Below, in pieces: positions 1-9,412 of a stretch of DNA of 64,000 nt. The stretch is taken from NCBI RefSeq assembly GCF_000372725.1, contig NW_005201791.1, forward strand, positions 295,432 through 359,431. The letters are read 5' to 3'. This stretch comes from Emiliania huxleyi CCMP1516 (Eukaryota; Haptophyta; Isochrysidales; Noelaerhabdaceae). A program made the position numbers and the translations under genes. The notes beneath the pieces were generated by a model. It saw only the letters and a program-made list of their open reading frames with translations. It was not told where the DNA came from and made no database searches. How positions within the stretch are numbered: position 1 is the stretch's first letter; every line of letters begins with the position of its first letter.

Positions 1-309
1 CCACTCGGCGGGGTCGCAGCTGCCTCTGGAAGGCACCGAGATGTACCTTTTTCGCGCAATGGTCAAAATCAAGGTTTTGTAACGCGAGCTGTGCCACAGT
101 GAAATGGAACTAGCCCCTTAGCCTCGGTCGACGACAACGCCGACTCCACACGAGGGGAGGTGTGCGCAACGAACGCTGGGTTCCGGCTCTAGAGAGAGAG
201 AGTTTTTGTTTCCGGCTCTACGGGTGTAGGGACACAAACTTCAGAAAGTTGCGGAACAGCGTCCCCCTCCCCCAAAGAAGCCGGAACCCAAAACGATGGT
301 GGTGCTGGT
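1..309. other. Left edge, no gene recognised
   Basis: No protein family is recognisable in any frame. The end of this stretch may be 5' flank or intron of the ankyrin-repeat gene that follows, because that frame stays open from about 260 without an in-frame ATG. Confidence 0.3.
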
Positions 310-691
310 TCCCTGAGCTGCTTTGATGCGGCCGTGCTAGCGGCTGAGCGCGGCGAGGAGGAGGCGGTGCTGGCGTGGCTTGACGGCGGCGCGCGGGCCG
401 ACGCGACGTACGAGAGAGGCGAGGCGAGCGGCATCACGCTGCTGATGCTCGCCGCCATCAACGGCCACGAGCGGGTGGTCGAGTTGCTGCTGCGGCACCG
501 CGCTGATACACGCTGCCAGCCAAGGCCACGAGCGGGTGGTCGAGCTGCTGATTCGGCGCGGCGCGGAGGTCAACCTGCAGAACAGCGACGGCTACACCGC
601 GCTGATGACCGCCGCCGGCTGCGACCAGGAGCGGGTGGTCGAGCTGCTGCTGTGGCACGGGGCGAAGATCAACCAGCAGAACAGTGCACCT
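310..691 (+). pseudogene. Ankyrin-repeat protein, eroded fragment
   Basis: Ankyrin repeats are helix-loop-helix units for protein binding. Frame 1 reads through one unit ending in GHERVVELLLRH. From about 497 the following units continue in frame 2 (TALIHAASQGHERVVELL, then a unit beginning DGYTALMTAA and ending LLWHGAKINQQN). The jump comes where the end of one unit runs straight into the start of the next, so roughly 20 residues of one unit are missing. I infer a deletion between near-identical repeats, or an assembly error. No in-frame ATG is visible upstream, so the 5' end is probably spliced. The frame leaves the ankyrin pattern after 691, where a GT donor could start an intron. Confidence 0.6.
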
Positions 692-767
692 CCGCCCCGC
701 CTTTCCCGGACGGAAAGCACCTGCCGCGGCCGGCGGAGGGTGCGGGCGGGGAGGCGGGGAGGCGGGG

Positions 768-811
768 AGGGGAGAGGCTGGAGAGGCTGGAGAGGCTGGA
801 GAGAGGGCAGC
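768..811. repeat. 10-base tandem repeat (GGCTGGAGAG)
   Basis: About four copies of a 10-base unit preceded by a GAGGCGGG run. It lies between the ankyrin fragment and the opposite-strand GH16-like exon, so it is probably intronic. The same 10-base periodicity recurs in introns elsewhere in the window. Confidence 0.7.
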
Positions 812-892
812 GAGGCGCATGTGAGTGTCGGAGAGGGGGGTGCGACGTCGCAGAGAGACGGTGTGGCGGTGCGGCCGTGCGCGCGCCATGCA

Positions 893-1233
893 ATCTCATT
901 GTGCGGCAGAGCCCCGTGGACGAAGACCGCGAGGCAGGCGAACGCGTTTGGCGCCGGCGATCCTCCGCCAGGCGCGTGGGCGACCCGCGCCACCCAGGTG
1001 AAGTCACCGTAGCTGTACTTATCCCAAGAGGACAGGTGGCCTGTCGCGACGGCCGCGCCGTTCCCGCACTCGATACCCTCGTCATCCATCCTCAGCAGCA
1101 GACCACGCTGGCCGCCTGGCAGCCCGTGCAGCGTCTCGTTGTACTCCAGGTGAGAGGTCTCCATGCAGGAGCGCGAGCCATCCGTGAGGAGCGACCCGCT
1201 TCCCTCCTCGAAGATGGCCTGCGCCGCCTGCCG
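893..1233 (-). CDS. GH16/concanavalin-like domain exon (partial)
   Basis: Read on the minus strand, the frame contains LSSWDKYSYGDFTWVARVAH, then PNAFACLAVFVHGALPHNEI. This is the pattern of jelly-roll glycoside hydrolase family 16 and concanavalin-like lectin domains, where Y-G-F/W-x-A-R and an aromatic/NEI strand recur. Upstream the frame continues to a possible acceptor near 1233 (AIFEEGSGSLLTDGSRSC). Downstream it ends near 893, where GC could act as donor. Only one exon is identifiable. The catalytic E-x-D-x-x-E of active GH16 enzymes is not visible here, so a lectin or an inactive relative is possible. Confidence 0.4.
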
Positions 1234-1426
1234 GTCCGTCAGGGGTCGAGCACGAAGGCGGCGCCAACAGCGCTGTCCTCTCCACCGCCCAGCCAGCGCG
1301 GCAGCAGGCGGCGGAGCGCACGAAGAAGCGCACGCGAAGTGAGGATGGAACCCTCAGCGGCAGAGACTGTGTCGCCAGTCTCGCTGTATTCAGAAAAAAA
1401 AATTGCTGCACAAGAAAAACGAGCAC

Positions 1427-1461
1427 GCTGTTCTTCACCTTTCTACCTACCTACCTACTAC
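1427..1461 (+). repeat. Dispersed repeat, terminal fragment with (CTAC)n tail
   Basis: CTGTTCTTCACCTTTCTACC followed by CTAC repeats matches the end of the longer copy at 30296-30426. Only the tail part is present here. Confidence 0.6.
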
Positions 1462-2292
1462 GCATATTCTCCCCCCTCCATTCTCTCCCCCTTGGCGCGG
1501 GCGCCCCACTCCCCCCAGCCCCTGAATCGCGTTATAGCTACCGTAGGCCACACTTGCGTCGCCGGGGGTTCCCTGCCCTAGGTGGGAAGCTGGCCGCCGA
1601 TCCTAAGACCCATCGACCAGGGTTTGCTTGATCGCGCGGGGTGAATGAGTGATGAAGTTAGTGCCTTGGTGTGCCCGTCCCCCATGATGGCTTCCCCTGG
1701 TCTCACGACCATGAATGAGAGCTCTCACTCCCAGGGTACTCCCGCGTATCTCGGCTCCCTTATCCCCCCCCTCTTCCCTCCCCTTTCTCTCTCCGAGATG
1801 ACCCGTGCTCTACGTGCCTAGGTTCGGTCCTCGGGGAGGGGGGATTGTCGGTGTGTCCTCGCGAGTTTTCTCGCTGGACGCCCGACAGCTTCGATTTCCC
1901 TCCTTAGCGCCCCGGGTAGAGCGTGGTCTCCCCTGGAGCCTGCCACGCCCGTTCTGTCTAAGCCCAGGGTTCAGCTTTCCAGTTGATCCTTATCGGGGTG
2001 ATGTCAGGCTCTGACACACCATCCACACTTATGACATTATCAAGAGGAGACCAGCAGGACTCTACTACACATACTCTAGTCTCTACTCTGCCAGAAGGGG
2101 TCCGCCTGGGGAGCGCAGATGGCGGCGCAGGCGCAGGCGGCGGCGGCGGCAGCGCGGCACAGACGGCGGCGGCCACCCCCACCAGACGCCGTAGGCATAT
2201 GACTGTAGGGCCCCAGAAGGCTAGCTGGTAGCTTCATTTGTAGTAGCACAGCCGCCGGTGCTAGAGAGGGGTCCGCAGAGGTGGGGCGGGAG
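1462..2292. other. Intergenic, no gene recognised
   Basis: Short open frames exist on both strands but none resembles a known family. A (GGC)n-rich stretch lies near 2120-2160. It may be flanking sequence of the retroelement remnant to the right. Confidence 0.3.
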
Positions 2293-2360
2293 GGACGGAG
2301 GGTTGAGAGAGAGACCCATGACCAGCGCATGATTCACATGCACATGCACAAATGTGGGTC

Positions 2361-2391
2361 TCGCCTCGATCTTGCTGGGAGACCCGACGAG
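2361..2391. repeat. Left arm of a 31-base inverted repeat
   Basis: The reverse complement recurs at 3274-3304 with 30 of 31 bases matching. Core: CGATCTTGCTGGGAGACCC. The two arms enclose the retroelement remnant. A weaker direct copy of the core lies near 2454-2474. Confidence 0.8.
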
Positions 2392-2541
2392 TGGGTTAAG
2401 GAGGTTAAGGAGGTTAAGCCGATTTCGGGTCCTGTGAGAATGTGGTTCTCCCATCGATCTTGGTGGGAGCCCCATGTGTGCTGAATTTTGGTCTCTCAAA
2501 ATCTAACCATCTAACCTAGGACATACCCGACACTGATACAC

Positions 2542-3161
2542 ATGAGTACGAACCGACTCCACGACGCAATGCCGGTGGAGCCGCGGGACCACCTCGGCTA
2601 CTCTAACGACTACCGGCCCGACGTCTCGGTGGCGGGCGCCGGCCGCTCGCGCTCGCGCCTCGTCGGCGACGTCAAGTTCAAGGACTCGCTCTCCTCCAAC
2701 CCGGAGGACGTCGGCCAGCGAGGCGCTTTCGTCGGCCTCGGCAACACCGAGCCCGGCACGAGCGCGGACGTCTTCGGCCTCGAGCAGCGCGGCGCTGTCG
2801 GGGACGGCGATATGCATAGCGACTTCAGGCCGAGCGACGGCGGCGGCTACGTGGCGTACAAGAAGGCGGACTACGCGCACGCCCTCTCGCGCTCGGAGGC
2901 GACACCGACGTGCAGATGTACCTGTTCGAAACCTTGGGCGGGTGGTGCAACGCGGTCAAGCGGCTGTTCTACCAGATGAAGGACAAGGTGCGCAACAAGC
3001 TCTCGAAGCGGCAGCACGAGGACGAGGCGAGCTGGTTGACGCGGTCGTGGCTGTCGCTGCAGGCCCAGCGCATGTCAGTCGCGCTGCAGCTCGCGGCGGC
3101 GGAAGAGATTTCCACCGAGCTCAGGCTCGCCGCGGCGTCGGAGGACGCCGCCGTCGCCTAG
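2542..3161 (+). mobile_element. Retroelement polyprotein C-terminus, remnant
   Basis: This piece resembles the last part of the reverse-transcriptase-type protein on the minus strand at 30450-32690. Shared spaced features are D-x-K/T-x-F, GAFV-x-GNT, a K-x-x-Y position, FE-x-x-G, and a W...W-x-x-R-x-W then RxSVxLxxAxAxE tail. Only the C-terminal third of the family is present and the frame is interrupted, so it reads as a fossil. Which retroelement class it belongs to is not certain; a non-LTR (LINE-like) element with a nuclease-type C-terminal domain is my best guess. Confidence 0.55.
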
Positions 3162-3273
3162 ACTCCCCTGCGTCACTACGTGCCTCCCCGTCTTTGTAGC
3201 CTGGCGTTTGTGCCCCGTTTGTGCCGCGTCCCGTGCCCCAGAATTCATTTTAATAACGCAATGCCGGACACAT

Positions 3274-3304
3274 CTCGCCGGGTCTCCCAGCAAGATCGAG
3301 GCGA
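3274..3304. repeat. Right arm of the 31-base inverted repeat
   Basis: Reverse complement of 2361-2391 with one mismatch. The pair is about 915 bases apart, centred on the retroelement remnant. It could be terminal repeats of an unrelated DNA element that captured or was hit by it. Confidence 0.8.
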
Positions 3305-3599
3305 CCCTTGGAGCCGAATTCTCATAATTCATTTTCAAACGCTCAAATTCAAAAACACCGGCCGCGGGGTGTTTCTTCGCCGAGGGGCCTCGGCCTCAGC
3401 CTCAGGCAGCCCCAGGCGTGAGCTCTCCCCGGCCCTCTCTGACGATCGCGAGCCCACACCTGCAGCCGCGTCAATTCGACGCTCACGCCTGCACAAGGCA
3501 CCCGCGGCCATGACCTCAGCCTTGTGCCTCTGGCACCCCCTCACCCCGACGACCTCCTCGAGGTCACGCTCACTCCCTCGTTTGCCGGTTCCTGCAGGC

Positions 3600-6500
3600 A
3601 TGTTGCGCTGGTTGCTCGCTGTCAGTGCTGTCGCTGTCGGTGGGTTCGCAATCGACCAAACAACCTCGCAGCCAAGCAACTGCCAGGACGTGGACGATTC
3701 TGCCGTCGCGCAGCACGCTGAGAGTCTCGGGCTTGTCGGCATCGCGAGCTGCCACGACGTCGCCGAGAATGGGCTCTGTAATCACGCAGACGCCGTAACC
3801 GGATGCTGCGCGACGTGCTGGCACAGGCGGCGCAAGATGCAGTGGGGCGGCCCGGACCGGTGCCAAGGCTCGGGCGCGCCGGTCCATTCGGCGACCTGTA
3901 GTGTCAGTATCTTCGGCGGCTGCTCTTTTGGAGACTTTGACAAAGACATTCAAGGGTGCAAGGAAGGGCAATCCTCTGGCAAGGACGAGCCCGACTACGG
4001 GCCGTGCTGCACCAACTACGCATGCACACAAACGCGCCGCGACACATACACAACTCAGTGCTACAGCCAAGGGTGCATGCCCACAACAATCTACACCAGC
4101 AACTACAAGTGCGAATGGAAGGGCTACCCGAGCCCGCCGCCGTCGCCCCCGCCGCTGCCGCCGCCGCTCGAAGTCATCACCCCGGATGTCCCGCACGTTG
4201 CTGCCCAAGTGGAGGCCTGCACCGACGGAAGCTGCGTGGTGGAATGGAAGGAGGTCGCCCAAACCCCGATTTCGAAGGGGGTCTGTGACCCAAATCCGAA
4301 TCCGGACTGGCGCGAACAATCCGGCTGGACCAAGATCTGCCCTCTGCCGGGGACGGTGGTGCTGCCGCCCCGCGGAAGCATCGAGTCCTCGGCGCCAGTT
4401 CTCTCGGCGGGCAGCCTCGCGTGCGTGGCTCCGGCGGACGGCACGCAGTGCAACGCTCGTCTCGGGAGCACGCCCGATTACACGCCGTGCGCAGAGTCGA
4501 ACACTTGCAACCCGACTGTGCGCAATCCGGACTTCAAGGACCGGGAGCCGACACCAACGAAGGCGGTGGTGGTGAGCACAGACTCGAAGCACTACTACAT
4601 GCCCCTCGAAACTTGCCCCTCCGGCACATGGAGCTGCGTGGCGTTCAAGGGAGAGGAGGTAGAGACGGACGACCCGGTGCTCCACCACAGTACCGTCGGC
4701 CGGGACGTCGGCAAGGAGGCTGGCGCCGCGGTGCCTTGCTGGTTTCCTTCCCTCTCTCCGCTCGGGCTGGCGCTGCAGGGGAGAAAGGTCAAGCCGGAAG
4801 CCAAGGCCCATCTCCTTGAGCAGTGCAAGCATCCGCCGTTCTTCTTCGCCTACGACGAGCCCGACCCGATGACACGCCGCACGCTGGAGTCGCCCGGCAC
4901 GTTTCCGTCCACTCCCACGACGTTCAGCTGCCTCCAAACCGACGAGGAGTCGGCCGACTTCGCGCCGGCAAACTACACGACGTTCCCCGACACGGTCGTC
5001 GCACCCTGCTCCTCCGCACCAGGCGGCGACGTCGACATTGGCACTTGCAGCAGCGAGAGCGACTGCGAGGAGCTGTGCACCAAGGACGACAACTGCCTCG
5101 GCTACTCGGAGTCGGACGGGTCGAGCCTTACTTGGACGTGTGAGTCTGCGCTAGACCGGGAGGTCACCGCGCCCCTTCCCTTGTAGGTACCGCCCCATCT
5201 CAAACACGAATGTCAAGGGCTCCGGTTGCAGCGCCGCGCCAGGAGAGAACTCCGACCTCCGCGAAGTGATTTCCCCACCAAACAAGATCGCCACGGCCAC
5301 TACGATCCGGCAAAAGTATGATGCGAAGGTCTTCGACTACGGCTTCGTCAACTCGGATTGGAGAGTGCACCTCTACTCCCCTCACGGTGGCGCCAACCAG
5401 GACTTTTACGTTGAAGAGGACGGCGCCTACTACAAGATCAAGATCCGTGGCGCCCCCGACGGCGCCATGTCCGTGACCGACCAGTGCCTCGACTGGGGCG
5501 GCAGCCGCAAGCTCTACATGTACCCGTGCCATGACGGCGACAACCAGAAGTGGTACTTCGACGGCGGCAGCGGACTTGGTGAGAACAACGCGGCAACCCT
5601 GAGGGTGAAGTCAGAACCGGGGATGTGCCTTGACTACAACTACAACGACAACTCTCTCTACTTCAACTCATGCCACAAGCAGGGCAACCAGCTCTTCTAC
5701 TTCTTCTTTGGGGAGCCGGGCGTCTGCTCGAGCCAGGCGAACTGCGAGGCGCGGTGCAACTCCAATGCAGAGTGCTTGGGCTACGTTGACATGACTGCAT
5801 GGGGCTGGGGTTACATGCTCAAGAACTACGTGGGCCCGGACTGCTTGGAGACGCGATCCGACTTCGTGCTCAACACCAAGAACGTCGAGTTCAAGCTCAA
5901 GAAATACCTCGGCCCTGCGTGCGTCGAGAGCAGGCCGGGGGCTCGCATCCGGGCGAAGCCCCTGGCAACCAAACAGCCCACCCGCGCCTGGGTGTTTGAC
6001 CAGACCCTCGGCACAATGGAGACATGGAATGAGCTGTGTGGCGAGACCTTTTGGAGCTTGGCATCCAGCTCGTACGACTGGGACGCCCTGCTCTCTGGGT
6101 TGACTGGCTGCGTCGGTCCAATCTGCCGCAAGATGGGCACGGAGGAGGATGCGTGCAACGTCCCAGGCTCCAAGGAATGCGAGTTCCGTGTCAAGGATTA
6201 CCTACCTCTCTACGGCTACGCGACGCAGCTTCATCTCGCCGATGTTGCCAAGGGCCTTTCAGTGCGCTCGCCACGCCTGCCCTGCGACCGCCAAGCATCG
6301 CACCTATAACCCCTGACGTGTGCCTCCTTAGCTGCATTCCTTCCCCGACTCCGTCTTCGACGCCACCAACGCAACGCACATTCCGGGCGTGATCTCGGTC
6401 CTACAGACACTGAACCTGCAGGAGATGAAGGCTGGGGTCGAGAGGTACCCCGACAGCCCCCTGCCGGCGTCCTCCGCCTCTTCCAGTAGCCGTCGCCCGC

Positions 6501-9372
6501 TCTTTGCGCCGTTCATGGACGACCCGATGCCGCCACCGGCGCCACCCCCGCTGCCACCGCCGTCGCCTTGTGACCAGGGCTTTGTTCCAACGTGCGAGCA
6601 CGCGAAAGGCTTCGGACTCTGCCGTGTTGGGAAGGAGCCGTGCCCAGAAAGTTGCGTCGCAGAGGTCCGCCCACCCTCAGCTGAATGCACAAGGGCGGGA
6701 ATAGAGTATAGACTTGCTGAGTTGTTACTCGCCCCTCTCAGGTGCTTCGCGTTTGCCCGGAAACGTGCGCGTTGCCCCGCAACGTCACCGAGGGGCACGG
6801 CCTCTGGAACGAAAGCAGCGAGTTCATCCCTGCCGATTACGACACGCCCGCGCCCGAGGCTGCCAAGGCTGCAATCTGTGCCGCATGCAGCGACCGCCCC
6901 GGACTCAAGTGCTGCCACAACCATCCGCACGACGACCGCCGCCGTCTGGAGACCGCCTCGAGTGGGAGCTGCGGCGCCTACATGCCCTACGCAGCCGGTA
7001 CGCCGCTGGTCCGAGCCCTGGCCGCCCACGTCGGCTCCGTGTCCGCTCTGACTGGAGGATCGACGATGAGCGAGAGCGACGGCTACGTCCCTTCCTTCTC
7101 CTATGGCTTCTACACGTCGGAGATGGGCAAGTACACCGACATCCTCACAAAGCTCCTACAGGATCTCAAAGAGGACGCCAAGGAGGACAAGGCCATGGAG
7201 CGGTACATCTCGACGCTCAAGATTCAGCAGGTGCGGGATCCTCGCACGGGCCCGCCTCGGCCCTCCCCTGCCGCGCTAATTGGTTCGCGTGCTTTCAGGC
7301 AAAGCTCTCAGGCAGTGAGAGCGTCACCGACGAGACGCACAAGATGACGATGGAAACGATCGAGACCGCGATTCGCGGGATGCAGGCCGGGATGGACGGC
7401 ATCCATGACATGGGTAAGACCATGGAGAAGACCGCCAATGAGATGAAAGAGGAGCTAGACAAGTGGATCAAGGAGATGCAGACGAAGGTGTCACCCTACC
7501 GCGCCGGTGTTCAGCCACAGTCTGACTGTTCTTAACGGTGTCAGACACGATGTGTAGGCGATGTGGGAGCTCATTTTCACCATCGCCTCGTTCGCGCTCA
7601 ACTTTGCGGCGCCCCTTTTGGCTGCGAGTAGCGAAGGCGCAAAGGTTGAAGGGCTCATGCCTTGGAAGCGGACGGGCGCCAAAAAGTCATCAAGGCCGCA
7701 AAAAATAAACGAGATGTCCGAAAAAAATCGCTGGGTTAATATGGCGAACCAATTCTCCGACGACCCCGACATTGCTTTGCCTACGAAAAATAACTGGAAA
7801 GGCGCGGCAAATTTGTGCAAATATAATTGTTAAGATGGATTGCACACATGTCACACTGTCGATGCTCGCAGGAGCGGAGACGCAACGCAAGGCGGGCTAC
7901 TACCTGATCAAGGGCCTCGACGGTTTCATCAATGGCGTCCGAGGCATTACACAAGCGAGTAAGGCTCTGAGCAAGGCGGACAACATGGACAACAAAGTGC
8001 GCGATGCCGCGGGCGTGTCGGTCGAGCAAATGGAGCAGAAGTTTGGATGGCAGACTCAAAGAATAGCACATTGGCTATTCTCCCATGATCCACATATCTT
8101 CACCTGCCTGCTGCTGTTGCATATAGGCCATCCAACACATCCCTGATCCCCACGAGCAACGACTCGGTGGCGAACCTTGCCATCACGGTCTCTTGTGATG
8201 CCGTGGATGTCTCCTTCGACCAGCAGCGCTACACACTCCAATCATATCGGAACAGGCTTTCATGTTGAACAGCATCTTGCCGCAGCTTGGCACCGGCTAC
8301 TGGTCGTCCATATACGCGAGCTCCGGCCGCGAACGCACTGCGCGGAGTGAATCACAACAGAGAAAACGCTCGGCGCGACGCACTGTGCACGCACATAGGC
8401 GACCTGATGGAGCCTTACACATCTGGTTACAACTCTGCCATCAACGTGCTCGCCCGGCGGTGGCTCAAGGAGATGCGTGCACAGTGCGATTACGGTAACG
8501 ACTACGTGACCCATGGGACCCGTTTCGTCGCCGGTGTGCAGCAGGCACAAGTTTCGTGTGTGGGCAATCTTCGTCCAGAGGTGAGTTAGGCGCCTCTGCT
8601 GTAGGCGTTGATCGATCTCGCGCAGATGGAGGCGAACAAAATGATTGACGAGGAAATCACCAAGGCGTTCGGCGACGACTCGGTCAGCTTCGAGCAGAGC
8701 TCAAAGGAGAAGCGGTTGTTGATCGGGACCCAAATCTCGTCCATGGCGTTGCAGCTCCACATTACTACACGGCAGCTCTGCCAGTCGTACGCCTATCAGA
8801 CGACGCGTTTCTACCAGCAGTGTGTCGTTGGCAGCATCGGTTCCAAGGGGGTTGGTGGCAACCCGCTTGATGCACTGTGCGGCGGCTTCTTGGAAGGAAC
8901 GGCCTACTTCAGGCCATTCCAGAAGGACCCCGACGTTTCGATCGATGAGTTTGTGGACTACGCAAAGACCTACGTGGAGGGCCTCGAGACGATGTTCTCG
9001 CAGGCAGGCCGTCCACCACTCTACTCGCTTCGGTGACCATGTCACCCTTCATGTCCTTAGGCACGACGCCAGCGGTCGCCCCGCGTCGGCCCACGGGGGG
9101 AAAGCCGGCTCCGCCGCGGGGGCAGCCACGTCCGGCCACTTCTTCGCGCCGCACGCGGAGGAGGCGGAGGCGCCCGTGCTCGAAGCCAGCGACGGCGAGG
9201 TGCGCCGCTTCTTGGCGCGCCACTGCGGGGTCCTTCTCGGCTGGGTCGGAGCATACGGTCCGTGGCTAGAACCAGACACTCCTTGGACAACGCGGCGGAC
9301 TCCACCACTTTGGGATACATCCGGGGTGACCGATTGTCCTCCACCGAACTGAACAATTTCGTCGTCGCCTAG
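3600..9372 (+). CDS. Secreted mosaic protein: ShK-like, PAN/apple, ricin-type lectin, helical region
   Basis: ATG at 3600 opens a hydrophobic signal sequence (MLRWLLAVSAVAVGGF). In order follow a Cys-rich ShK-like module (about 3690-3830), a second Cys-rich module, a Pro-rich linker (about 4130-4170), a PAN/apple half-module (CSSESDCEELCTKDDNCLGY), a ricin-B-type lectin region with two CLD...NQxWxF/NQLFYF repeats (about 5300-5710), a second PAN-like module, another Pro linker, a Cys-rich stretch and a long helical region (about 7050-9030) with a hydrophobic segment at 7561-7630. Introns that keep phase: 5138-5186, 6262-6331, 6665-6741, 7231-7298, 7488-7557 and 8581-8625. An intron at 9033-9060 or 9033-9072 also fits. 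Exons between 7640 and 8400 and the last junction before the stop near 9372 are not resolved. Lectin and apple modules suggest an extracellular sugar- or protein-binding role (inference). Confidence 0.6.
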
Positions 9373-9412
9373 GCGCCACCTCAGCGCCAATTCATGTGAT
9401 TCATTCAGGCGC

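Noticed and set aside
1462-2292. rRNA or tRNA genes
   Set aside because: No conserved rRNA core sequence or cloverleaf was recognised here or elsewhere in the window; a covariance-model scan would be decisive.
3570-4937. A 455-codon minus-strand frame opposite the mosaic secreted gene
   Set aside because: The plus strand has a signal peptide, spaced cysteines and recognisable modules. The minus frame is Arg/Ala-rich shadow.
8581-8604. A 24-base intron in the mosaic gene
   Set aside because: A later acceptor at 8625 gives a 45-base intron in the same phase, more plausible than an ultra-short one.
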